Positions 8,399 through 17,332 of a DNA stretch of 64,000 nucleotides are shown piece after piece. The position numbers and the translations under genes are program-made. The DNA is from Citrobacter telavivensis (lineage in GTDB: Bacteria > Pseudomonadota > Gammaproteobacteria > Enterobacterales > Enterobacteriaceae), in the NCBI GenBank assembly GCA_009363175.1, contig CP045205.1:5270001-5334000 (forward strand). The letters are read 5' to 3'. Numbering within the stretch: the stretch's first letter is position 1; every line of letters starts with the position of its first letter. The notes under the pieces are model-generated. The model saw only the letters and a program-made list of their open reading frames with translations. It was not told where the DNA came from and searched no databases.

Positions 8399-9970
8399 AT
8401 GGCCAACATCGAAATCAGACAAGAATCGCCGAGCGCATTTTATATAAAGGTCCACGAGACAGATAATGTGGCGATCATTGTTAATGACAATGGTTTGAAA
8501 GCCGGGACGCGTTTCCCGGATGGACTGGAGCTTATTGAGCATATTCCACAGGGACATAAAGTCGCGCTGGTGGATATTCCGGTTCATGGCGAAATCGTAC
8601 GTTATGGTGAAGTGATCGGCTACGCCGTGCGCGACATTCCGCGTGGAAGCTGGATTGATGAATCCATGGTTGAGCTGCCGAAAGCCCCGCCGTTGAATAC
8701 CCTGCCGCTGGCGACCAAAGTACCGGAACCACTGCCGCCGCTGGAAGGCTATACCTTTGAAGGGTACCGCAACGCCGATGGCAGCGTGGGCACCAAGAAT
8801 CTGCTCGGCATCACCACCAGCGTGCACTGCGTGGCGGGCGTGGTGGATTACGTCGTCAAAATCATCGAGCGCGATCTGTTGCCTAAATACCCGAACGTCG
8901 ATGGCGTGGTGGGACTTAACCACCTGTACGGCTGCGGCGTGGCGATTAACGCCCCTGCTGCGGTGGTACCTATCCGCACCATCCATAACATCTCACTGAA
9001 CCCAAACTTTGGCGGTGAAGTGATGGTCATTGGCCTGGGCTGTGAAAAACTACAGCCGGAACGTTTGCTGGAAGGCACGGACGATGTGCAAAGTATTCCG
9101 GTAGATAGCGCCAGCATCGTCAGCCTGCAGGACGAGAAGCACGTGGGCTTTCGCTCCATGGTCGATGATATCCTGCAGGTTGCTGAGCGCCATCTGGCCA
9201 AGCTGAACCTGCGCCAACGCGAAACCTGCCCGGCCTCTGAACTGGTCGTCGGAATGCAGTGCGGCGGCAGCGATGCGTTTTCCGGCGTGACGGCAAACCC
9301 GGCGGTGGGCTATGCCTCTGACCTGTTGGTACGCTGCGGGGCCACGGTGATGTTCTCTGAAGTCACCGAAGTCCGTGATGCTATTCATCTGCTGACGCCT
9401 CGCACCATCAACGAAGAGGTCGGTAAACGTCTGCTGGAAGAGATGGCCTGGTACGATAACTATCTCGATATGGGAAAAACTGACCGCAGCGCTAACCCCT
9501 CTCCGGGTAACAAAAAGGGCGGTCTGGCGAATGTAGTGGAAAAAGCGCTGGGCTCAATTGCGAAATCCGGCAAAAGCGCGATTGTCGAGGTGCTCTCTCC
9601 GGGTCAGCGTCCGACCAAACGCGGTCTGATTTATGCTGCGACACCCGCCAGCGATTTTGTCTGCGGCACACAACAGGTGGCTTCCGGGATCACCGTGCAA
9701 GTGTTCACCACCGGTCGGGGCACCCCATATGGCCTGATGGCCGTGCCGGTCATTAAGATGGCGACCCGTACTGAACTGGCAAACCGCTGGTACGACTTAA
9801 TGGATATCAATGCGGGCACCATCGCCACAGGCGAAGAGACCATTGAGGACGTCGGCCAGAAGCTGTTCGAGTTTATTCTTGATGTCGCCAGCGGCCGTAA
9901 AAAAACCTTCTCCGACCAATGGGGACTACACAACCAGCTGGCGGTGTTTAACCCGGCGCCAGTGACCTGA
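8399..9970 (+). CDS. garD: Galactarate dehydratase GarD
   Basis: Iron-dependent dehydratase converting meso-galactarate to 5-keto-4-deoxy-D-glucarate, the entry step of the pathway. It has 523 residues as in E. coli. An N-terminal SAF-like domain (about 1-100) is followed by the UxaA/GarD catalytic region with conserved cysteine/glycine stretches such as HLYGCG, GLGCEK and GMQCGGSDAFSG. The start ATG at 8399 follows a GGAGAA-type Shine-Dalgarno. It is transcribed divergently from garPLRK and ends at a bidirectional terminator. Confidence 0.97.
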   Translation: MANIEIRQESPSAFYIKVHETDNVAIIVNDNGLKAGTRFPDGLELIEHIPQGHKVALVDIPVHGEIVRYGEVIGYAVRDIPRGSWIDESMVELPKAPPLNTLPLATKVPEPLPPLEGYTFEGYRNADGSVGTKNLLGITTSVHCVAGVVDYVVKIIERDLLPKYPNVDGVVGLNHLYGCGVAINAPAAVVPIRTIHNISLNPNFGGEVMVIGLGCEKLQPERLLEGTDDVQSIPVDSASIVSLQDEKHVGFRSMVDDILQVAERHLAKLNLRQRETCPASELVVGMQCGGSDAFSGVTANPAVGYASDLLVRCGATVMFSEVTEVRDAIHLLTPRTINEEVGKRLLEEMAWYDNYLDMGKTDRSANPSPGNKKGGLANVVEKALGSIAKSGKSAIVEVLSPGQRPTKRGLIYAATPASDFVCGTQQVASGITVQVFTTGRGTPYGLMAVPVIKMATRTELANRWYDLMDINAGTIATGEETIEDVGQKLFEFILDVASGRKKTFSDQWGLHNQLAVFNPAPVT

Positions 9971-9988
9971 TGCTCTTCTTGTGAAATG

Positions 9989-10016
9989 AAAAGGTATGGT
10001 TCAGGCCATACCTTTT
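9989..10016. terminator. Bidirectional terminator between garD and the PfkB-type kinase gene
   Basis: AAAAGGTATGG and CCATACCTTTTTT form a seven-bp GC-containing stem flanked by an A-tract and a T-tract, so it can work in both directions. The T-tract abuts the stop codon of the convergent kinase gene. Confidence 0.88.
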
Positions 10017-10967
10017 TTATCCTGACTGCTGCGACAGTAATGCTTCAATTTGCGCTAACGTCGAGGTGCCTTCCATTGGCCCACGTTGCGATATCGCCAG
10101 CGAGCCTGCGGCATTAGCATGGGCAAGCGCATCCGGTACCGAATATCCCGCGAGGAACAAACTGACAAAGGTGGCGCCAAAGCAATCCCCTGCGCCTGTA
10201 GGATCAACAACCGTCACCGGACACCCGGCTACGTGATACTGCTCGTCCGCAGAGTAGTAGCTGGATCCACGCGGACCCCGTTTCACCACGACATGCCTGA
10301 TCCCGCGCTGGTGCAAACTCCCGACAATTTTGTCTTCATCGCGAAATTTACTGAGCCCAAAATAGTCCAGTTCTCCATCACTCGGCAGAAAGAAATCTGT
10401 GTAATCCAGAATATATTCAAAAGCTTGTGACATTTCGCGGATATTCAGCATCTCTTTACGAATATTGGGATCAAATGAAATCGTGCCACCATTTTCTTTA
10501 ACAATACCAATAACTTTGCGCACCGCATCGATCAAACGGAATGAAAACAACGACGAGCCCATAATATGAAAGTGATGACATTGTTGCAGTAATTCCTCAT
10601 CAAGATGCCCCGCGCTCAGTAAACCACAGGCGCTATTGGGCATGTTGAAGATAAAATCGCGCTGCGCCTGAGTTCGGTAACTGACAAATGCGCTGCCGGT
10701 TGTCGCATTAGGTAAAACAGAAATGCCCTTCACATTAACGCCATCACGGGCCAGTCGCGCAATATTCATTTCGCCGAAGGCATCGTTCCCGACGCAACTG
10801 AACAGCAGTGAACAAAAACCCAGTTTAGCCACCTGGTCGGCAAAAATAGCGGGGGCGCCGCTGGGATAAGGTCCCCAAAATTCGCCAGGTGTAGAAAAAC
10901 CCTGATTCTCTTTTTTCGCCAGGAATTCGACGAGTAGTTCACCAAGTGTCGCAATAGTAATATTCAT
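10017..10967 (-). CDS. PfkB/ribokinase-family sugar kinase
   Basis: A 316-residue carbohydrate kinase with the family layout: N-terminal glycine-rich substrate region (PSGAPAIFADQVAKLG) and C-terminal DPTGAGDCFGA with the catalytic base D261 in GAGD. The ATP-binding region ends with NAAGSLAISQRG. It resembles fructokinase or tagatose-kinase-like enzymes carried next to tag genes in enterics. The exact substrate cannot be read from sequence; an unphosphorylated ketose or keto-acid is likely. It is transcribed with the DeoR gene upstream (11 bp gap). Confidence 0.8.
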   Translation of the reverse strand: MNITIATLGELLVEFLAKKENQGFSTPGEFWGPYPSGAPAIFADQVAKLGFCSLLFSCVGNDAFGEMNIARLARDGVNVKGISVLPNATTGSAFVSYRTQAQRDFIFNMPNSACGLLSAGHLDEELLQQCHHFHIMGSSLFSFRLIDAVRKVIGIVKENGGTISFDPNIRKEMLNIREMSQAFEYILDYTDFFLPSDGELDYFGLSKFRDEDKIVGSLHQRGIRHVVVKRGPRGSSYYSADEQYHVAGCPVTVVDPTGAGDCFGATFVSLFLAGYSVPDALAHANAAGSLAISQRGPMEGTSTLAQIEALLSQQSG

Positions 10968-10977
10968 GCGTAGTCCT

Positions 10978-11811
10978 TCACCTTGTCAGATGCAAGGCGG
11001 GATTTATCCAGGTCAGACATTCATTGTTGGTATAGCTGTTCATTAAGCCGGCAGCAAGAAATCGCGAATGGTATTCTGCCGCAACAATCTGTGGAGTAAT
11101 CACCGCACTGAGTGTATTCAGTTTGCTCACAGGATATCGTGCCTCTCCCCAGGCGGGCCGTTGAGCAACCACCGCAATGCACTGGCGGCTGTGCCGGAGA
11201 GATTCCTGTAGTAATATTGCCGCGCTCTCGCTAGCCACATTCAGGGTACCGTCTTCGCTGATGTGCTCAATCATCATCAGGGAGCAAGAGAGCGGGAACC
11301 GCTGTATAGCTTGCACGGCGACCTCCCCTTCAAGACACTGCCCGGTACTGTCGAGCGAGCCTCCCAGAAGCACAATTTCACCATCGATATAGTCCCTGGC
11401 CGGAGCAACATGCCCAAGATCATTGGTTATCAGGCACAGATCCCGGTAATCACCGAGAAAAGGCAGCGCTTTGCGCAGCACGCTCCCGGCACCAAGAAAT
11501 AACGTGTCACCATCCGTAACCAGCCGCGCAACCTGTTTTGCCAGCTCCAGTTCCACGCTTTTTTCGAGACGTTGTGTATGCGCCACATCCGGATTCACGC
11601 TTGCGCTAACCGGTTGCGCCGTATAAATCGCCCCACCAAAGGAACGTTTCAGGTAACCCTGTTGTTCAAGGTAATTGAGATCGTTACGGATCGTCACTCC
11701 CGAAACCGCTAGCATTTCGGCCAAATCATCCACTTTAATTTCACCGTTCTTGCGGACGATTTCGGCAATGTCCAGACGCCTTTTCAAAAGGCTGGTAGAT
11801 GGTTTTGCCAC
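10978..11811 (-). CDS. DeoR/GlpR-family transcriptional repressor of the tag-like cluster
   Basis: 277 residues. The N-terminal DeoR-type helix-turn-helix lies at about residues 12-60 and includes VSGVTIRNDLNYLEQQG, followed by RSFGGAI. A C-terminal sugar-phosphate sensor domain has VTDGDTLFLGAGS in place of the more usual DSGST. It is divergent from the aldolase gene across 339 bp and upstream of the PfkB kinase in the same direction, so it probably represses the aldolase-tagK-tagT-tagH operon and itself. The C-terminus after GLMNSY is longer than in AgaR-type paralogues. Effector unknown. Confidence 0.82.
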   Translation of the reverse strand: MAKPSTSLLKRRLDIAEIVRKNGEIKVDDLAEMLAVSGVTIRNDLNYLEQQGYLKRSFGGAIYTAQPVSASVNPDVAHTQRLEKSVELELAKQVARLVTDGDTLFLGAGSVLRKALPFLGDYRDLCLITNDLGHVAPARDYIDGEIVLLGGSLDSTGQCLEGEVAVQAIQRFPLSCSLMMIEHISEDGTLNVASESAAILLQESLRHSRQCIAVVAQRPAWGEARYPVSKLNTLSAVITPQIVAAEYHSRFLAAGLMNSYTNNECLTWINPALHLTR

Positions 11812-12150
11812 AACATACCCTTTTTTTCTGACCTGTCAGGAGTTTCTCCCGCGCGTTAACTTTCATTTTTAAATTTCCTCTGCGTGATGTCAATTGCGAA
11901 GCCTTCACAAACGCCTAAAAAAATCAAAACAAATCAATGATTTCAATAAATTAACTGATACTCCACTTCCTCCATTAACTTACAAAATAAAATAAATATC
12001 CAATAAATTACTTTCATTTTATAAAAAATATCCATTTTTTGTGCAGGACATCACACTCATGTTCAGCAATGATCGTTACATTACTTTCAAAATGAAGGTC
12101 ATTTTATTTTTACGCTTTAATTTCGAAAGTTATAGATAACGGAGAAACCC
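11812..12150. promoter_or_regulatory. Divergent control region of the tag-like cluster with a CRP-type site
   Basis: A 339-bp AT-rich interval between the DeoR gene and the aldolase. At 12040-12055, TGTGCAGGACATCACA matches the CRP consensus at nine of ten positions. Downstream, ACTTTC (12083-12088) and GAAAGT (12125-12130) flank repeated ATTTTA/TCAAAATGA elements, a plausible repressor-binding area. Exact promoters were not assigned. The aldolase Shine-Dalgarno is GGAGAAA at about 12140. Confidence 0.6.
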
Positions 12151-13005
12151 ATGTTCATCATTTCCAGCAAAAATATGCTTCAGAAAGCGCAACGCGGAGG
12201 CTATGCGGTACCTGCTTTTAACATCCATAACCTTGAAACCCTGCAGATCGTGATCGAAACCGCAGCAGAGATGCATTCACCGTTGATCGTGGCAGGTACG
12301 CCAGGCACCTTCAGCTACGCCGGCACGGGAAATATTGTCGCAATCGCTGGCTGCCTTGCCCGCGAGCACAACCTCCCGCTGGCAATTCATCTCGATCACC
12401 ATGAAGCCATGGCTGATATTGAAAGCAAAGTTCAGGCTGGAATCCGTTCTGTCATGATCGACGGCTCCCATTTCCCTTTTGAAGAAAATGTGGCGTTGGT
12501 GAAGAAAGTGGTCGATTTCTGCCATCGCTATGATGCCAGCGTTGAAGCAGAACTCGGGCGTCTTGGGGGAGTGGAAGATGATCTGGTCGTCGACAGTAAA
12601 GATGCTCTGTATACCAATCCCCGACAGGCACGTGAATTTGTTGCCCGCACCGGTATTGATTCCCTGGCCGTTGCTATCGGTACTGCGCACGGATTATATG
12701 CCGCAGAGCCCAAACTCGATTTTGACCGCCTGGCGGAAATTCGTGAACAAGTCGATATCCCGCTCGTCCTGCACGGCGCATCCGGGCTACCGGAAAGCGA
12801 TATCCGCAAAGCGATTAGCCTGGGCGTCTGTAAAGTCAACGTCGCCACAGAGTTAAAAATCGCCTTCTCCGACGCCTTAAAACAGTACTTTACGCAAAAC
12901 CCGAAAGCCAACGATCCGCGGTATTACATGCAGCCAGCGAAGCAGGCGATGAAAGAAGTCGTGCGTAAAGTGATCCATGTTTGTGGTTGCGAAGGGCAAC
13001 TGTGA
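12151..13005 (+). CDS. gatY: Class II tagatose/fructose-bisphosphate aldolase, GatY/KbaY type
   Basis: Zinc-dependent aldolase, 284 residues, cleaving a ketohexose 1,6-bisphosphate (probably tagatose) to dihydroxyacetone phosphate and glyceraldehyde 3-phosphate. The catalytic D82 and zinc ligand H83 lie in AIHLDHHEA; the other ligands are in AIGTAHGLY (about H180) and LVLHGASGLP (about H208), the same numbering as GatY and KbaY. It closely resembles KbaY encoded at 32919 in this window. GatY/KbaY enzymes normally need a GatZ/KbaZ partner; none is encoded in this cluster, only kbaZ 14 kb away. tagK begins 10 bp downstream. Confidence 0.9.
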   Translation: MFIISSKNMLQKAQRGGYAVPAFNIHNLETLQIVIETAAEMHSPLIVAGTPGTFSYAGTGNIVAIAGCLAREHNLPLAIHLDHHEAMADIESKVQAGIRSVMIDGSHFPFEENVALVKKVVDFCHRYDASVEAELGRLGGVEDDLVVDSKDALYTNPRQAREFVARTGIDSLAVAIGTAHGLYAAEPKLDFDRLAEIREQVDIPLVLHGASGLPESDIRKAISLGVCKVNVATELKIAFSDALKQYFTQNPKANDPRYYMQPAKQAMKEVVRKVIHVCGCEGQL

Positions 13006-13672
13006 GGAAATACCGGTGATCTACACGCTAACGCTCAATACCGCGATTGATATGAATATTTTTAGCGATCCTTTATTGCCGAATGTTGTTAATCGCACAC
13101 ATCACACGGAATATTGCCCAAACGGAAAAGGTGTCAACGTCGCTTTGGTCTTAAATCATTTCCAACAACCTGCGCATATTTTAGGTATCTTTGGCGGATT
13201 TACCGGTCGCTATATCGTTGAGGCGTTACGCAATAAAAAAATTGGCGTTTCACCGGCATGGGTGGATGAACCTACGCGGATCAACATTTTTATTAATGAT
13301 GGTCAGCAGGAGTATAAACTTGTTAATCCGGGGGCTTTTATTCCTGATGATTGTAAGCAACAGGTACTGAACGAAATTTCGCGACTGACCGATGCCGAAT
13401 ATTTGATTATCAGCGGAAGTTTACCCCAGGGAATCGAAAGCAATTTGTATGCAGAGATCATGCAGATTTGCCAGCAAAAAGCGATCGCGGTTGTCCTGGA
13501 TATCAGTCATTCAGCCTTGCGTCAGTTGCTGGAATTTAAGCCATTATTAATTAAACCCAACGATGAAGAAGTGTACGCCATTTTCGGTTTAGCCGTGACC
13601 AATGATGTGCAGGCAAAAAATGCGCTTAGAGAACTGCACGCGCTCGGTGCGCAAAACGTCTTACTGACGCTA

Positions 13673-14825
13673 AATAGCTGTGCCTAATACCGCTACACTT
13701 TTGCCTGACCATGTTTTCCTCCGGGGAATGGGCTGGCGGTTTCCATAAAATGGCGGACCTTTTTCAGTAACTGCCACATTGAGCGGCACTGATGATTACG
13801 GGTTATCGTGTCATGAAGTGCCTGCCATAGCCGTTCCACATGATTCACCCACGGCGAGTAAACCGGCTGGTAAATTACCCTGAACTTGGGATTTGCTTTC
13901 AACCAGCGCTGTGTTTCGCGGCTTTTATGGATAATGTAGTTATCAACGATCAGCGTGATTGTTTTCGCCCGCCGGTAAGTGGCTTTCAGGTGCTTCAGCA
14001 GAGCGATAAACAGCGCTGAACTTTTGCTGTTGCCGCCCACGTAGCTGACTTTACCCGTGCCACTGTGCAGTGCGCCGGCCAGATAGTATTTTTCGTTCTG
14101 CCCCGGCGTCACTACCCGTTTCTGCTGTCCGCGCAACTGCCAGTCCGCACCGATTTTAGGATTAAGGTGGATATCCACTTCATCTTCATAAAATACCGGA
14201 TGCTCTGCGCTGCATTCATCCAGCGCTTTGTGGATTACCGCCATCTTTTCATCTTTATGTGGGTCACGGATACGCAGAGTTGGCGCGGCCCTGCGCCATA
14301 CAAGCCCCGCAGATGGCAACCAGCGGCGAACGGTTCCTGCATGTAACTGGCAACCGGTTATCTCATTGATTTTTATTGCCAGTAATTCGGTGCTCCAGCG
14401 TGAACGTTGATAACCAAAATCGCCGGGAGAATGCTTTATCAGCTCACGTAACAGGGTGCAGATATGTTCAAAAGGCCAGCGTCGGGAGCGCCCTGCGGGT
14501 AAGGATTTCAGGCCTTCAATACCTGAGTGCGTAAACCAGTTAATCCAGCGACCAACGGATGAACGGGCACAACAGAGAGTTCTGGCAACATCGCTGACCC
14601 GTTCACCCCGATGAAGCATCAGCATGGCCGTGAGTCTGCGGGCATGATTTTTATCGCGCGTTTTATGAATAGCTTTCTGCATCAGGCGTCGTTCGCCACG
14701 GGGTATTGGTGCTATGATCGGCATCGCTCAGTCCGGTTGGTGGTTTTGGTTGGTTTGGCGATTGATCAGATCGCACAATCCGGGCTGAGTTCCCTTTCAG
14801 TGATCTACTATTCCGCGCAGCTATT
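13673..14825 (-). mobile_element. Complete IS630 element, 1153 bp, TA duplication in a CTAG target
   Basis: Imperfect terminal inverted repeats start AATAGCTG at both ends (left 13673, right end complement 14825). TA is duplicated at 13671-13672 and 14826-14827, and fusing the flanks gives CTAG, the known preferred IS630 target. The length, 1153 bp, equals that of IS630 from Shigella. It contains one intact transposase gene on the minus strand and is inserted in tagK. No degradation is visible, which suggests a recent and possibly still mobile insertion. Confidence 0.95.
13693..14724 (-). CDS. IS630 transposase (DDE, Tc1/mariner-related)
   Basis: A 343-residue transposase, the full length of IS630. 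An N-terminal helix-turn-helix region (GERVSDVARTLCCARSSVGRW) is followed by a DDE catalytic core. The acidic residues lie in VFYEDEVDIHL, in LIVDNYIIHKS and in WVNHVERLWQAL, in the order and spacing of the IS630/Tc1 superfamily, which cuts at TA dinucleotides. It occupies nearly the whole element, reading opposite to the interrupted tagK. The frame is intact, so the element can probably still transpose. Confidence 0.96.
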   Translation of the reverse strand: MPIIAPIPRGERRLMQKAIHKTRDKNHARRLTAMLMLHRGERVSDVARTLCCARSSVGRWINWFTHSGIEGLKSLPAGRSRRWPFEHICTLLRELIKHSPGDFGYQRSRWSTELLAIKINEITGCQLHAGTVRRWLPSAGLVWRRAAPTLRIRDPHKDEKMAVIHKALDECSAEHPVFYEDEVDIHLNPKIGADWQLRGQQKRVVTPGQNEKYYLAGALHSGTGKVSYVGGNSKSSALFIALLKHLKATYRRAKTITLIVDNYIIHKSRETQRWLKANPKFRVIYQPVYSPWVNHVERLWQALHDTITRNHQCRSMWQLLKKVRHFMETASPFPGGKHGQAKV

Positions 14826-15111
14826 TAGGCGCGAAAGGAATGTACTTCTCAAATGGTGTCGATTGCTGGTTTTGCAGCGCCCCGACTATCGAACTGGTTA
14901 GCTCCGCCTGTGCCGGTGATGCCTCGCTTGCCGCATTTTTAAGTCACTGGCTAACCACTGGTGAAGTGGAATATGCCTTATCCCTTGCCAGCGCAACCGG
15001 TGCCGATGTGGCGGGTTCTGCGGGGTTGGGTCAACTTGCAAATATAGAAACGTTACTTCCTCACACTCAGGTCAGAAAGTTGTAGACAAAAAATAAACTA
15101 AAGGTCTGCTT

Positions 15112-16539
15112 ATGAAAAAAATTATTGCTGTTACCGGCTGCCCTACTGGTATTGCGCATACGTTTATGGCTGAAGAAGCTTTAAAAAATGCCGCAAAAAA
15201 AATGGCTATTGAAATAAAAGTAGAAACGAACGGCGCCAGTGGCGTGGAAAATGCGATTGCGCCCTCTGATCTTATCGATATTGCAGGCGTTATTATCGCC
15301 GCAGATAAAGATGTTTCTCCCGATCGTTTTAATGGTTTGCCGGTTATTGAAGTTCCCGTTAAAGAAGCGATACATCATCCTACAGAATTGATTAATAAGA
15401 TTCTGAATGGTGATGCACCAATTCGTAAAGGCACCAAAGCGATGTCGCAAGAAAAGATTGAAAAAGAATCTTTTGGTCGTCAGATTTATAAACATCTGAT
15501 GAGCGGAGTATCCAATATGCTGCCCTTTGTCGTAGCGGGAGGTATATTGATTGCGGTTTCTTTTCTGTGGGGCATTTATTCGGCCGACCCCAACTCACCG
15601 GAATATAACGCCATCGCCGCCATGCTGATGAAGATAGGGCAGCAGGCCTTCTCCATCATGGTCCCCGTCTTCACAGCCTACATCGCTTACTCCATTTCCG
15701 GCAGACCCGGCATGGTGGCAGGTTTCGTTGGCGGGTTGCTGGCAAATGCAACCGGCGCAGGCTTTCTGGGCGGTATCATTGCCGGATTTGCAGCCGGCTA
15801 TCTGATGCTATGGGTGAAAAATCGGCTCGAAGGTTTACCCCGTCAATATGAAGGGCTGAAATCCATTTTCATTATGCCGCTGATTGGCGTACTGGTGATT
15901 GGTATCCTGATGACATTGCTCGGCCAACCCGTTGCCGCCATTAATAACGGGATGATGAACTGGCTCGCCTCTCTACAGGAAGCCAACCCCATCCTGCTCG
16001 GTATTGTCGTCGGCGCCATGTGCTCCTTTGACTTTGGCGGTCCGGTTAATAAAGCCGCTTATGTTACCGGCACCCTGCTGCTCGGTCAGGGGAACTATTT
16101 CTTTATGGCAGGCGTCTCCGCAGCCTGCATTACTCCTCCGCTGGTGATTGCGCTGGCAACCACCTTCTTCCCGAAAGGTTTTAGCGAAGATGAACGCGCA
16201 GCCGGTATAGTGAACTACATTCTGGGGGGCACACACATCACCGAAGGCGCGATTCCCTTTGCGGCTAAAGATCCACTGCGCGTTATCCCAATGATGATGA
16301 TCGCTTCAAGTATTTCAGCCGTGCTCAGCTACAGCCTGCATATTCAGGTTCCCGCGCCACATGGCGGCTTCCTGATCCTGCCATTGGTCAGCAAGCCAAT
16401 TGCCTGGGTACTGTGCATACTGGCAGGCTCCGCATGCGGCGCCATCATGCTGGGATCATGGAGATTGTGGATCAACCGCAAGCAGCCGGTCGGTTCAGAC
16501 ACCCCCCTTCAGGCACGAGGTCAAGATGCAACTCTGTGA
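15112..16539 (+). CDS. tagT: PTS fructose-family EIIBC component, tagatose-type
   Basis: A 475-residue permease of the fructose PTS family. The N-terminal EIIB domain (about 1-100) carries the phosphorylated C10 in VTGCPTGIAHTFMAEEAL. A linker leads to the EIIC domain from about residue 125 with eight or so hydrophobic helices and the conserved GGTHITEGAIPFA. It transports and phosphorylates a ketohexose at C1, which suits a following 1-phosphate kinase and bisphosphate aldolase. In enterics this gene set serves D-tagatose; fructose cannot be excluded from sequence. It starts 26 bp after tagK and overlaps tagH by 14 bp. Confidence 0.85.
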   Translation: MKKIIAVTGCPTGIAHTFMAEEALKNAAKKMAIEIKVETNGASGVENAIAPSDLIDIAGVIIAADKDVSPDRFNGLPVIEVPVKEAIHHPTELINKILNGDAPIRKGTKAMSQEKIEKESFGRQIYKHLMSGVSNMLPFVVAGGILIAVSFLWGIYSADPNSPEYNAIAAMLMKIGQQAFSIMVPVFTAYIAYSISGRPGMVAGFVGGLLANATGAGFLGGIIAGFAAGYLMLWVKNRLEGLPRQYEGLKSIFIMPLIGVLVIGILMTLLGQPVAAINNGMMNWLASLQEANPILLGIVVGAMCSFDFGGPVNKAAYVTGTLLLGQGNYFFMAGVSAACITPPLVIALATTFFPKGFSEDERAAGIVNYILGGTHITEGAIPFAAKDPLRVIPMMMIASSISAVLSYSLHIQVPAPHGGFLILPLVSKPIAWVLCILAGSACGAIMLGSWRLWINRKQPVGSDTPLQARGQDATL

Positions 16540-17332
16540 GCAGGACATCTTCATCAGCAATGATCAGGTCGATAAATCGGCGGCACTCCAGCGCGTCTCA
16601 GCATTACTGGTGGCGGCTGGAAAAACGACGCCTGAGTATCTGCAAGGTATGCGGGATCGCGAAGCGCAGATCTCCACTTACCTCGGAAACGGTATCGCCA
16701 TTCCCCACGGAACACCGGAAACTCGCGACGCGGTGCTGCATACTGGCGTAAAGGTTATCGTATTTCGTCAGGGGGTACCCTGGGGAGACGATAACGTTGC
16801 ATACATGGTAATCGGCATCGCGGCACGCTCTAATGAACATCTTGATATTTTGCGCCAGCTAACCCGGGTATTAAGTGACGATGGTATACCGCAGGCTCTG
16901 CAACAAGCCGAAACGCCCACCGACGTATTAGCCGTTCTGACAAAAGTTGATACGGATAACGTTCAGGCACAAGAAGAACAGAAAGGCGAAGAAGCCATTT
17001 TTGTCATTCATAACCCGCATGGGCTGCATGCCCGGCCAAGCGCTGTGCTGACGAAGTTTATCAGGCAGTTTAGCTGCCACGTGACTATCGAAAATCTCGA
17101 TAACGCCATCGGACCTGTTGATGGCAAGAATTTGATGAAAGTCGTCTCGCTGGGTGCAAAAAATGGTCATCGTCTGCGATTCATCGCTCAGGGGACGGAT
17201 ACACGTCATGCGCTGTATGAAATCGGACAAAGTATTAAGCAAGGATTGGGTGAAATGGGATCTGTTCCTGTAACCCCTCCGCCCGAAACCACACAGCCGA
17301 AACGCAGTTGGCTGTCACGCCTCTTTAGCTAA
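16526..17332 (+). CDS. tagH: PTS EIIA-HPr fusion protein (FruB-like) of the tagatose-type PTS
   Basis: 268 residues. An N-terminal fructose-type EIIA domain (about 1-145) carries the phospho-histidine H61 in GIAIPHGTPE. A linker of charged residues leads to a C-terminal HPr domain (about 155-245) with H168 in NPHGLHARPSA. It feeds phosphate from enzyme I to EIIBC TagT without cellular HPr, like FruB, but lacks the central FruB module. The ATG at 16526 has a GAGG Shine-Dalgarno and lies inside the 3' end of tagT. The tail after residue 250 is proline rich, then basic and aromatic (KRSWLSRLFS), which is unusual for HPr. Confidence 0.87.
   Translation: MQLCEQDIFISNDQVDKSAALQRVSALLVAAGKTTPEYLQGMRDREAQISTYLGNGIAIPHGTPETRDAVLHTGVKVIVFRQGVPWGDDNVAYMVIGIAARSNEHLDILRQLTRVLSDDGIPQALQQAETPTDVLAVLTKVDTDNVQAQEEQKGEEAIFVIHNPHGLHARPSAVLTKFIRQFSCHVTIENLDNAIGPVDGKNLMKVVSLGAKNGHRLRFIAQGTDTRHALYEIGQSIKQGLGEMGSVPVTPPPETTQPKRSWLSRLFS

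Larger units (their letters stand above)
13016..15085 (+). pseudogene. tagK: 1-phosphofructokinase-like (tagatose-1-phosphate) kinase, split by IS630
   Basis: The gene starts with GTG 13016 after GAGGAAA and runs to codon 219, ending VLLTL. There IS630 (13673-14825) interrupts it after the CTA codon. The frame resumes at GGC 14828 and ends at TAG 15085. Removing the element and one TA copy restores a single 304-residue protein. Its N-terminus IYTLTLNTAIDM and GGKGVNVA-like NGKGVNVA are typical of the FruK/LacC family; the nucleotide region VLLTLGAKG spans the junction, and the catalytic aspartate is in CAGDAS near the C-terminus. As present, the first part reads only four extra codons into the IS before stopping, so the kinase lacks its ATP site. 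The D-tagatose role is inferred from neighbours. Confidence 0.9.

Noticed and set aside
12977..13687. ATG start at 12977 for the tagK frame
   Set aside because: It would begin inside the aldolase gene; the GTG at 13016 has a proper ribosome site (GAGGAAA) and the typical FruK-like N-terminus.
14611..14901. Open frame across the right end of IS630 into tagK
   Set aside because: It reads out of IS antisense sequence in a frame different from tagK's; the tagK remainder is in the frame that starts GGC 14828.
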